Shown piece after piece: positions 27,539-38,757 of a stretch of DNA of 64,000 nt. Position 1 is the stretch's first letter. Each line of letters starts with the position of its first letter. The DNA lies in NCBI RefSeq assembly GCF_047663525.1, contig NC_092588.1, positions 145,519,001 to 145,583,000 of the forward strand, given 5' to 3'. The notes beneath the pieces are model-generated. The model was given only the letters and a program-made list of their open reading frames with translations, made no database searches and had not been told where the DNA came from. Both the position numbers and the translations under genes were made by a program. The stretch is from Anas platyrhynchos. Lineage: Eukaryota; Chordata; Aves; Anseriformes; Anatidae.

Positions 27539-30500
27539 TTTTACACCGATTGTTACTTCAGCACCTCAGTCAGGAACCAGAGGAGGACTGGGTCATGAAA
27601 CCACCGTAATGCACAAGAGCCCAACAATATGTCCATGAGCTGTAGCATGAACACACAGCTGTGAATGTTGCGTAAAATAAGAACAATGTGTATATTGATC
27701 AGAGCTCTATAGATAAACAGGAGCAAAGGAGGCATGCACCTGGACCATGTTTACTACTTATCCTGAAGCCCAAAAACCAGCCGTGTATATCAGCCTCCCT
27801 AATAATTTCACAATTGATCATTTAGAGCAGGTCGGGAAGATCCTGCAGCCCATAAGCCAGCTGCAGCCTGCAACATCATCTGTCTGGCATTCTGTCTGTT
27901 ATTGTTGGATAGCACCAAGCATGCAATGCTGCGTGGGCCGGTGATTCCAGCAGAAGCAGCCAGCTAACAAGCGTGGTGTAGAGCTGCTGACTGTCCCCCG
28001 CAGCCGTCCGGGTTCCAAAAACGACAGGTAGCCTCGAGCTACACACTGCAGCACAGGGAGTACCGCACAGCAACCCAGGCTTTGGTTACCTATATATAGA
28101 ATTATACCAGATTAAAAAACAACAATGACAAAACAAACAAAAAATGCACAGAAAAAAATGACAGAGACCATACCATATAAAACACATGCGTATAACTGAT
28201 TCGGCTTTAACCATGCTCATCCTCACATTAATCACAAATCTTTCAATTCAAATATTTGAAGCAACCCTTTGGAGGGTATTGAGATCCCTGTATCGGTTGA
28301 ACTGCAAGCTCTGTGGTCCCTGCTGAGGAACTCCAGCTTATCCCATGGAGCGTGGCTGCAGCAGCAATTTACAGCACACTCTCCCTTTTATTTGTGTTTA
28401 TATAAGATTATTTTATGACTTCTGAGGCTTCACAACGATGTATAATCAGAATGACACTAGCAGAGACAATGCAAATGCTAAATATTTTTGAGTAATCAGC
28501 AGACCTGCTCTCACTGACTGCAGACAGTTTTTACGGTTTGTTTGTTTGGCTCTATCAAAGAGGTCCTACCTCCCACACGAGGGTTACCCTGCTGTAAGAT
28601 TTTCTAATTTGTTTACTGTAGTGCTTTCAGATGTTGGCTTTTTTTTTTTGTTGTTAAAAAAAAAAAAAAAAGACAGAGAACATCTTGTTCTGCCTTCGAA
28701 TTCAGCTCGCTTTCCTTGTACAAAGTCAGGCAGCACTCACACCTTTCCCAAAGCACGAACTATCAGACTCTGCTAATCACAACTGTCTCTGAAGAGCTGG
28801 TCCCAGATGTTGCCCAGTGCTGAACTCATGCTAGTGAGGAATGTGTGCTTGATAGGTCAATGGTCTGAAGGCATTTCAGACAGAAACATTCCCAAATGCA
28901 GATCAGAAGAACACATAAGTCCCTGGACTAGATTGCATTACTACAGCCTAGAGAAATACCTCATATCTTGGTGATAATCTCTCTGAGATTTTTCTGATTA
29001 TTTTTTTTTTTTAAAGAAGTGCTCAGCTCCCACACCCCAGCTGAGCTAGAATCTCACCCTGTTCAATGCAACAAAATAAGAAAATACGGTGCAAAAGCAG
29101 TGGGTGGGTAGATGGGTGGGTGAGTGAGGAGGTATTGAAGTAAGGGTTCGTCGGACTGAGCAATTTCATTTCTTGGCCTTAAATCCCTTTTTGTTATGTC
29201 AACTTGCTTGATATAACCATATGAAGAATACAAAGTCTGTGAGAAAGTCAGAGCTCAGCAGGACACAGGCAGGTCTCACAAGGTGATCGTGGCATCTGTT
29301 ACACCTCTGTGTACCAAGTCTGTGCTCCTCCCCATCTACCTCAAAGAGGCAAGGAAACTACAAAGTGTGGTTTATAATACGCATGGCATCTACAAGAGAT
29401 CTCATCTACTGCTTCAGAATCAGGCAAAACAGCAGTCTGAAAATTATGAAGAGAAATAGAAGCTTTCTAGCATACTGATTCAAACAGCTGTTGGTCAAGC
29501 ATCCATTTGGTAACACAGGTACTTTCCTCACTCTTCTTCAGAGCTTTAATTTAAAAATCAATTATTTCAGTAATATGCTCAGCTGATGTGAGAGCTATGC
29601 CTTGTGGCTGTTTATGACTGAAAATTTGGAGTCAGACCTTCTCAAGAGTTAATTTCAGGAACCTCCAGGTAGCAATTTCAGGAACCTCTATGTAGCTGGC
29701 TCAGTACTTGCAGGCTGAGCCCTGCAGAAGGACAGGTAAAAGGAGCAGGTGCTTTCCACGTGCAGACCTGGAGCCACCACCAGCACAGCCCTCCTGCCTG
29801 TCACAGCCTCGGAGCTCTGCTGTGTGCCTGCACAGTGGGTCACTGCTCCTGCCATGTGCCAGGGTAGCATCACAGACCCTGGACATAGCTTCCTCCTTCT
29901 CTTTCTGCTGCCATTTCTAAGGTGGTTTGCTTTGAAGATGAGTCAGCTCACCCTGCACATTCACCACTAATTTTTGTACCTGCTTCTGACCAGGCAAAAA
30001 TTGTTCTCTTGGAGCAAATCCCTGGGAACAGGAAAAAGAGAAATAAACACTTGTTTTCCAGCACAGCACTTCTGCTTTGCAGACATACATCACTTCTCCT
30101 CCCCTGACTTCCAAGCTGAGCAGTTCAATGTTACCCATGGGACTAAGCACGGAATAGTGCTAGCAGGTGAAAATGTAAAGGAGCTTAGTGCACACTCCTC
30201 TGAGCCCTTATATAGTGGGTAATTTCTCAAGGTATCTGTTATCGCAGATATTTTATTACCTGTTATCACCAAGGCCACGGGCTCATTCAACTCTGAGCAC
30301 AGCTTTACTCATAAAAAAGTTTGTTTGGGTTGGCTTTGTCTGTTGTTTTTATTTCAGGTCTGGGCCACGCTTACTTTGCCTAAGGATTTGTACAGCTCCC
30401 CTTGCTGCTAAAAGCAACGTGTTACCATCGCTGTGATACAAGTGCCATCATTTATATTACAGAGGTATTTAAGATCCCTAAAAGCTTCCCTGGGCAAAGC

Positions 30501-32334
30501 CCTTCACACATGCCTGCTCACAGGGAAGCCTTTTCCAAATCCCTGCCTGATTTACTTTCTGTAGATGTGACAGCAGCATCAGGAAGAGACAGAAGAGGCA
30601 GAAGTGAGACCGCACAGCCACAGGGCTCTCCTGCCCCAGGCCTCCTGCTGCACCCAGTGCTTGTTGACTCACTCCATGGGTCCTCACAGCCGAGCCCCAA
30701 ACCTTCCTCACATTGCACAACAGTCTTTGCACCAGGCAGAATGGCAGCCATTTCATACAGCTTTTAAAAACAAATTTACTACAGCATGCATGTGCTTTTC
30801 ATTAATTCTGAGCTGATACTTACTAGGAAATGGGATAAGAGTGTCTGAAGCAGATGAAGGCAAAACCAGAACTGCTGTGAGCACACTCATTTCCACATGC
30901 TTGAGAGGAAATTCTGAGCATCTCGCTTGTCAGTGAATTTTGCAGTTTGCAGAGTATTTGCATGTCCAAAATACACATCTCAGGGACTGCAGTGCTTTCT
31001 GTGAGGACTCACCATCTCTGTGATACAGGCAGAATTCTGGACATTCAGAAACAGTTTGTTTTTGAGGTAACAGCCCAGAATTATACAACTGTGACTGCAT
31101 AACGACAATTACACAGCACACTCAGAAATATTGAAGCCAGATCTTCCACTCAGCTCTTCCCATAGCAAAAACTGATGAATGACACCAATTTGATGGACTC
31201 TTCCTTCAGGTCAGGCAACATGCTGTCAGCCCTCACCTGCCACGAACCCACTGCAGGCTCCACCATGCTGCGTTCCTCACCAGAGGTGGCAGCAGCCCTG
31301 CAAGCTGCAGGCTGTCAGAGCACACCTCACTTTTTCCAGATACACAACCGGTCACAGCTGGGCATCAGGCTCACTTTCACCTGCCTCATGATCATCAACC
31401 CAGGCAAACACAAAAGGGAGAGATAAGTACAGTTCCTTTCCTCAGAGCAGATAAAAGTGAAGTGCAATGTGCAAGTGAACTTCCCTTTGGATGGGGATTA
31501 GAAAAACCAGAAGTGCCTCAAGGTAACGACTTTCCTAATTAGATCCTATACCCGTGGTAGATTTGCATCAGCCCCTCTATCTAGAGCTGCTAATCATGAA
31601 AGCAAAGAAGATTTGTGTACTTTCCGTTGTGTAGCTATCTGCACTCCTTCGTGATTAATGTCACCTTGCACATCACCCGAGGGTTAAAAAAAAAAAAAAG
31701 TACCCTCAGAAAATTGAGGAACATTAAGACAATGGAAGAAGTCTGGGAAGATCATTTAAAGGAAGAACAGTTAGTAAAAATCAAAAGTCTCCAGTATTTA
31801 TTATGCCCATTGTAATTCTTTGCGCTTCCCACAAGAGAGGCCTGGCATGTTTTGCACCATTAATTCATGGCAGGGTAAGCAATGCCAGCACACTCCTGGA
31901 GTTGCTGCTCATCAGCTTTTAGGACAAGCTCATAATTATTAAATGTCAAAAGTCTTCTGAGATCATTTTAAATAATTTAAAAAGAAGCAGAAACAACTCT
32001 TTGTAGGTTATTCTGGAAGACAAGATGAAAGTCTGATCTCAGCAAGTTAAATCTACATCTTCTGGGAGATCTGTTTTTGCACTTTAGGAGTGCTTTGGCA
32101 TAAATCTTCCCTCTTCCCTCCCCCCATCCCCCCCCATTCGTTTTGTTCCCCTGAGATAAATATCTCATTTTAAAAACAAATATGAGTAAGGCCAACAAAA
32201 CAAACAATTACAACATGACAGGAAAAGAAAAGATGTTTCTATACTACTGCAAACATGCATAGTTGCTCTGGAATAAATGCAACCAAATTAAGGAAGATTA
32301 AGTAGCTTTCTACACGTGAAAGATCATTCACAAG
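27539..32334. other. Intergenic, no gene recognised
   Basis: Spacer without a recognisable gene. It has a T run followed by an A run near 28638-28672, a GGGTGGGT-type simple repeat at about 29100-29120, and the 23-bp tandem duplication at 29651-29696. Confidence 0.5.
29651..29696. repeat. Tandem duplication, 23-bp unit x2
   Basis: AATTTCAGGAACCTCCAGGT-AGC is followed immediately by a second copy with two changes (CCAG to TATG region). It is a recent short tandem duplication in intergenic DNA. Confidence 0.85.
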
Positions 32335-32600
32335 GGTTGTAAAACGTCAGTGCTGAGGTGCATCTAACCCAGTATCTTGTCTCCTTAAGATTCAGCCCAG
32401 ATCAGAGCATGCGAACAGTACAAGAACATGCTGTACTGCTGCCACTAATCTCTGTTCTCTGGGACTTCTTGGGCTCCTCGGTATTTGCAGCCCTTGACAG
32501 ATTTCCATGAACTTGTCCAGTCTCCTTCTGAGCAACACACACTTTTAGCAGTCACAACATCCTTTACGTGAGGAGTTTAACAACTCAATTACCCATTCTA
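32335..32600 (-). repeat. Ancient CR1-like 3' fragment
   Basis: The plus strand contains, in order, GAGGTGCATCTAACCCAGTA, tcttgtctcc, gggacttcttgggctcc, ATTTCCATGAACTTGTCCAG and a gcagtcacaacatcctttacgtgaggagttt-like end. This order matches the old sauropsid CR1 3' region read in reverse. It is the same type as the remnant at 18190. Boundaries are approximate. Confidence 0.55.
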
Positions 32601-35600
32601 TGCAAATCCACTTTATTATCATCATCATTTTTAGCCTGACCCCCAGTATCCCATAGTCCTTGTATCAGAAGAGACAGCGAGCAATAATCCTTACCCATCG
32701 TTCCCACACCACCCACCGCTGTGACCTCTATTGCCAAAGTCAGTCTCAATAAGCACACCCTTCTTACTGAAGAATTGATTTCCCACAGCAGCTCCCATTC
32801 CCTGTTCACACCCTGAGCATTCCTGAGTTCAGGATGGAGACATTTCCAGATTTTTTCCTGACAAATTTTGGGCCTAGCCTTGGTTCCCCCTATGGCCCAG
32901 CTCCTAGCACAGGGCTCACCTACGTAAATGTAGCTGCCTACACATAACCTAGCCGCCCTCGCAGTTGGTGGGCATCTAGTTGATACAGGCAATAGCTATT
33001 GTGGAGCCTTGCTCTCTGCAAGGAGCAAAACCAGCTCTGAGGACACCACAAAGCACCTACATTTTGCTATTGACTACACAAGAGCAGATGAGAAGCTCAG
33101 GTATAAACACCTGTGCTATGGACTTCTGAAGTTAGACGACTCATAACATCAAAAAAGGCTGTGTATGCTATCGGGATAAAAGGGCATATTAATTCAACAA
33201 ATAAAAACTGCAACGATTCCCATACACATACGTTTCAAAGTTTGTTATTAAATGCAAAACTGCTTATGATTACAAACTGCCTACTCACTGGAACAAAACC
33301 TAAGACATTAAATCAGAAGGCCCTTGCTTTCAGTAGGGACTTCGAAAATAATTTAGTGTTTGAAAACAACTGCAACTGTAATGTAGATCACTTGTGAGAT
33401 GCAAGCAAGTGTAATTGTATTTAAAGCATTAAAAAATCTCATGTTTAATTTCTGTAAAGGACAAAGAGCAAAGCTCCTAGGAGCCCTGTGGATGTTCTCC
33501 CCCAGCACATTAACTGTTTTTAAACCCAAGCACATCCCTTGAAACCAGCGCATGCTCTGAGAGCTCACCTGCGATTCTGCAGCCCTCCTGCCACACCGCT
33601 GGGCCGAGGTGCCAGTCCTGTACTTAATGAGGGCTGGCATCGTCAGAGCAGAGCCACGCTGTGCACTGGGAGATGCAAGAGCACTGCAGGCTAGGCTGCA
33701 ACAAGGGAGGAAACACCAGCGACAGCCAGCCCCAGGGGAAGCACTGCAGCTTGTGCTGACATAACACTACTGGTACTCACACGCAGGAGGAGTTCAGGTA
33801 CCACCACGCTGTCTGCAGCCTCAGCAAGAGATAACATAATTTTTTCCCACTGTTTTTGTAAATCTGATGTTATTTGTTCCACCATTCAGCTTCGTTCTGT
33901 TTTCCCTCTAGCTCCTCTCCCAGAGGTTTTAATTTTCTCATGCAATTTTACGCATGTTTATTTCATTATGTCTTCTGAGTATAATCACTGACCTCAGCCC
34001 CATGAACAAGATGCAATTTACTCATAATTAAAATCATTCCTCACCTGTAAGGTTTCACGCATGGCAGTGGAAAGGACATTAACTTTAATTGGAACAGCCT
34101 GAAGTGCAAACTGTGCTGTCCCACCACGGCTTCTCACACAGCTTCATATCACTGCAGCAATCTAGTCTCCTGCTGGGACCTCCTGTTATTAATGCTTTTT
34201 TTTTTTTTTTTCTTTCCACGGAGAAGGGATGCAGGTGCTATTGATTAAGTGCTAAAGAAAGAAGCCAGAAGGTGAGGTTACACTCCTTAGAGCTTTTTAA
34301 TCTGTTTCTAAATGTTTGCGTTGGCACTAGCACAGGGATGCTCTGGTGCAGATGCAGGTACCACAATCGATGTGCTCTGCTCATGGATGCTGTGCAAAAG
34401 GACCTGTGTGAACAAGCAGGGCGCACAAGGGGCTATGTGACTTCAAGAAAACCCACAGCACAGACATGGGTGCAGTTGTAGATGAAAAAGCATATTTGAG
34501 AAAGGCAGTGGATGAGGGTTGTGGAAGTAGGGATGAGCAAGAAGCTTGTCAAAAATCTGAAGGGCAAGAGAACAGAATGTGCAAATAGAAAGGGACGGTG
34601 AAAGGACGTGCCAGGTAGCTGTGGGAAGGAGAAAACGGCCAATGTGCTCATTACCAGCTTGCCCAGAGACCTACAGGGAGTACTGAAATATTTACTACGT
34701 TACAGCACTGCACTAATACCAAAGCATCCAGCTGGAACAGGCTGTTCTCTTACCAGCTCCCTCTGCCACCCATTCTAAGATGTCCCTGGTTTCATGTGTG
34801 TGCTTTTGTTTTAATAATCATATAAGAGGATTGCAGATATTTTTTCCCCTGGTGCTTTCACTATATTTAGCATTGTCAAAATCTCCTCCACTTTGTAGTT
34901 TATCTCTGCCTAGGGTTGGTATTTTGCAAACTCCGATTGAATTAGGGCACTAATCCACCAGTGGGGTTGCCTGCAAAAAATTCTTCAAGACCTTTGTTGT
35001 ATGTTATCAGGAAAATAAATAATATCTCTGCTTCTCATAGAGATGGGGGATTGGTTTTATTAGGTCAGGATGTATTCAAAATTAAAATACAGTGCCATAT
35101 TATCAGGCTAAATCCAAGGGTGACAAACCCAAGTCATCCTGAAGTTTCACAGCCCCCCTAGGGGGCTGAAATAGAGCAGCCTTCTCACCTACCCCTTGTA
35201 TTTGATAGCCTGGTGGCTAGTGCATATGGCCAGGAAACAGAAGATCCAGGCTCGGTTCCCTACACTGAGCCCCAGGTAATGCAAATCAGCCTCCTGGCCT
35301 GGGGCACACCAGTCACCAAGCACAGGTTAATTTGCTCCTCCCTGCTGCTATTAGTGAGGCCATGCTGCTGAGCATGGAAGAAGCCAGGGCTCCACCTGGA
35401 CAGACCCAGAGCTCGCCCTCATTGCTCAGCTACCTGGGGCAAGCCTTGGCTTCTGCTCCCACATCTCTCCATGTTTCTTAAAATCCACAGTGTTGCGATC
35501 CACCCACTTCAGATCCACCTTGCTGTGACAGCTTTGTTCCACAATGGATTCCTGGATTTCTTCAATGGTTGTCGAAAGTGGGACAAAACCAGTCACCTGG

Positions 35601-37339
35601 GAGCCGAAGTGTGCACCCAGGCTTCTCTACCCCTGTGTGAGCAACCACCAAACGAGGATCCCTTATGGTTCCCCTTCTGAACTCTTAAACTCCTCTCAGC
35701 ACAGCAGACGTGCTTCCACAGGTGGGGTATAAAATATTTCCTGCTCAGCTTACAGCATCATGTTGCAGGCATTTTACTGTACTTAGCATCCATCTTTTTT
35801 AAAACTGTTTTTCAGGGAAGGTGAGTGAATGTATATGTTCTTAACCTCACTCAGTGGACAAAATGGACTCCAGGTATTGCATCTCATTTATCCACAATAA
35901 TAGTGATGTACTCAAAAATCCAATTAAAAATGAAAAATTTAAAAATAAGGTCTATTCACAATTAAAAGCTGCAACTAGTAGTTGTTCTGACGTAATCACT
36001 GTTCCCTATAAAAAGCCTCATTACCTGACCACAGGCATCTCCAGAACTTCTCAGCAATATCTGAACTTTACTGTAGTTGGATGATGCTCTTGAATGTTCT
36101 GAGGAAACAGCAGTAGATAGGGGGTTTGTTTTATTAAATTTGAAAAAAAAAAAAAAAAAAAAAGCATCTCGACTAAATGTATTTTATATTTAGTTAATTT
36201 CAAAACTTGTAACTATAAATATAAATAACGAGGCCCCAGCTTAACTCACAAAAGTCTCACTGCCACCAAAGGTGCACATTGCCTAATTCCACTCAGTTCC
36301 CTCACTCCTGATCACAAGCAGAAACCTCATTGCCAAGCTGATTTTGATATTGGTATCTTTATACCATGCTGACGTACAAAATGCTGAAAGCTGTTTCAGC
36401 TCCAGTGTGCTGAAAATGCAGGTAGTTCTATAAAAAATGATATTCTGTAACACAACTGGTTAAAGTCTTTAGGACAACTGATAATCAGAAAACTTAAATA
36501 TTTCAAATTCATTATGGGAAGGCAACATCTATAGTTTGCTTTCTTTAAGAGTTTCTTCTGCTACAAAATTGGAAAACAAACAAGCAACATCCAAACCATA
36601 AAGACATTACAAAATAGCAAACAACATTCAGACAGGAACTTCAAAACAATCAGGAAGCATTAAGCAGTGCAGTACCAGCCTCCTAATGACAGGATTTATT
36701 ACATCCATTTTCTGCTGTCACATCTTCCTCCCCCCACAGTGATTCACTGCAGCTCGTTTCGAATGGGACCACAGGTGCAGGTCCCTGGCTCCATTCCCGG
36801 TCTGCTCCACTGCTTCAGGGCTTCTCCCATTTTCTCCAGCCCACTCCTCTCAATACACACAGGGGATTCACACACAGCACTGCTGACCCATTTCAAGAAA
36901 TTTGGAAAGAAAACTTGATACCTGCACCTGGATCTCTCATTGGTTTCACTATTACCAGCTTGTTCCCAAAATCAAGTTCAGATCTCAAATTCCACTCCCA
37001 TGCATCACCCCTAGCTAAGGAGCCCTTTATTTTCAACAAGGCTCCAAAAACCCATAGCATCACATACTCCACACAAAATCAAAGGAAAGAGGTTTGGGGC
37101 TGAGGAACTTAGGGAGGATATCAGCAAGCTGTGTGTGTGGAATCAGACACCGAGTGTCTCGTTTGTTGCCTGTATAAGCTTACTAACTGCCCAGCTTGTA
37201 GGGTTTTTTTTCCTGCTCTAGACAAAACTGATGTACCACACACAAAAACACCACCAGTATTTCTGTACTGTCAGCTCTGTCTGTATATTTCTTTATTTCA
37301 TACACTGCTGCATCCCCAAACTGTTTTTGTCCACACTTC
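32601..37339. other. Intergenic, no gene recognised
   Basis: Spacer with no recognisable gene. It contains an A run at about 36142-36163, a T run near 34196-34211, and the SINE-like remnant near 35205. Confidence 0.5.
35205..35275 (+). repeat. Possible tRNA-derived SINE remnant
   Basis: AGCCTGGTGGCTAGTGCATA, then a purine-rich middle, then ATCCAGGCTCGGTTCCCTAC. This matches the layout of a tRNA-like SINE head, with A-box-like and B-box-like segments about 45 bases apart. It does not fold into an intact tRNA and has decayed boxes, so it is not called a tRNA gene. Confidence 0.35.
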
Positions 37340-37918
37340 TAGAGCCCTTCTACCATGAAGGGGTGATCCTTCCCCTTTATTCAGTATTGGTGAGGCCACA
37401 TCTGGAGTACTGTTTCCAGTTCTGTCCTTTCCCCCTCTCCTTCCCCCCCCCCCCCCCAGTACAAGAGAGACATGGAAGGAGTCCAACAGAGGGCCACTGC
37501 AATGCTGAAGGGACTGGAGCACCTCTCTTGTGAGGAGAGGCTGAGGGAGCTGGGACTGCTCAGCCTGGAGAAGAGAGGGCTCTGGGGGATCTTGTCAATG
37601 TCTATAAATACCCGAAGGGAGGCTGCAAACAGGATGGAGCCAGGCTCGTTTTTGTGGTGCTCAGAGCCAGGACAAGACGCGATGGACACAAAGTGGCCCA
37701 CAGGAGGCTCCATCTGAACACCAGAAGCCCTTCTGTGCTGTGGGGGTGACAGAGCGCTGACACAGGCTGCCCAGAGAGGCAGTGGAGTCTCCTCCTTGGG
37801 GATTTTCAGAAGCCGCCTGGCCATGGCCCTGGGTTCCCTGCTCTGGGTGGTCTTGTGTGAGCAGGGTCTGCTGGGCCCAGAGCTCCCTGCCAGCCTCAGC
37901 TAGTCTGTGATTCTTTAA
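37340..37918 (+). repeat. CR1 LINE fragment with C15 interruption
   Basis: The plus strand reads [16 protein letters not shown], then a C run at 37443-37457 that breaks the frame, then GLEHLSCEERLRELGLLSLE. It continues through the CR1 3' region and ends near GTGATTCTTTAAC. It is 5'-truncated with multiple frame breaks. The same subfamily-type wording occurs in the minus-strand copy at 19265-19690. Confidence 0.9.
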
Positions 37919-37948
37919 CAGTGATTTGGCCATGAATAGCTTCACACT

Positions 37949-38757
37949 GTGATGGTTTCACCCTCTACCTGCTTCACTCTCCTACCCCTGAGCACCACAA
38001 GAAATGGGGAATGGGGCTGTGGTCACTCCCTAACGCCTCGTCCCCTGCTGCTCCTTCTTGGTACCTCTCTGCCCCTGCTCCCCATGGGGTCCCTCCCACG
38101 GGATGCCATCCTTCCCAAACTGAGCCTGTGGGGGCTGCTCACAAGCAGCAGCTCTTCAGGAACTGCTCCCACACAGCTCCGTACCACGGGGTCCATCCCC
38201 CAGGAGCAAACTGCTCCAGCTACCACGGGTGGCAGCTCCCCCCAGACCCTCTGCTCCTGCGTGGGCTCCTCTCCACAGGCTGCAGCTCCCACCCGGGGCC
38301 TGCTCCTGTGGGGGCTCTCCATGGGCCGCAGCCTCCTCCAGGCCACAGCCACCTGCTCCACTGGGGGCTCCTCCACGGGCTGCATCGTGGAGATCTGCTC
38401 CATGTGGGACCCATGGGCTGCAGGGGGACAGCCTGCTCCACCAGGGGCCTCTCCACAGGCCTCAGGGGAACTGCTGCTGAGTGCCTGGAGCACCTCCTGC
38501 CCTCCTGCTGCACTGACCTTGGGACCTGTGGGGCTGGCTCTCACTCCTTGCTCTCTTTTTTCTTGCTTTCTTCAACCTGCTCTCCCAGAGGCCCAAGCAG
38601 CATCACTCACGGCTCAGCTCTGGCCAGCAGCGGGTCCCTTTTGGAGCTGGCTGGAGCTGGCTCTGATCTGACATGGGGCAGCTGCTGGGCTCTGTTCACA
38701 GAGGCCACCCCTGCAGCCCTCTGCTACCAAATCCTTGCCAGTTAAACCCGAGACACG
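37949..38757. repeat. GC-rich interspersed repeat, LTR-like
   Basis: The segment begins TGTGATGGTTTCACCC right after the CR1 end. It contains many imperfect 30-45-bp modules rich in GGGCTCC, CACGGGCTGC and CTGCTCC, and fades near 38757. I remember this wording as a common avian dispersed repeat, probably a solo LTR of an endogenous retrovirus. No internal viral gene is present. The two overlapping frames of about 240 codons on the plus strand are repeat artefacts. Confidence 0.55.

Noticed and set aside
35205..35275. tRNA gene
   Set aside because: A- and B-box-like words are present but degenerate, and no cloverleaf with an acceptor stem can be drawn. It is listed as a SINE-like remnant instead.
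37381..37824. Minus-strand frame of 147 codons, similar to frames near 19.0-19.4 kb
   Set aside because: This is the antisense of a CR1 fragment. Similarity between the two places is shared CR1 ancestry, not a gene family.
37949..38745. Two overlapping plus-strand open frames of about 240 codons
   Set aside because: They lie wholly inside the modular GC-rich repeat and only reflect its low stop-codon content.
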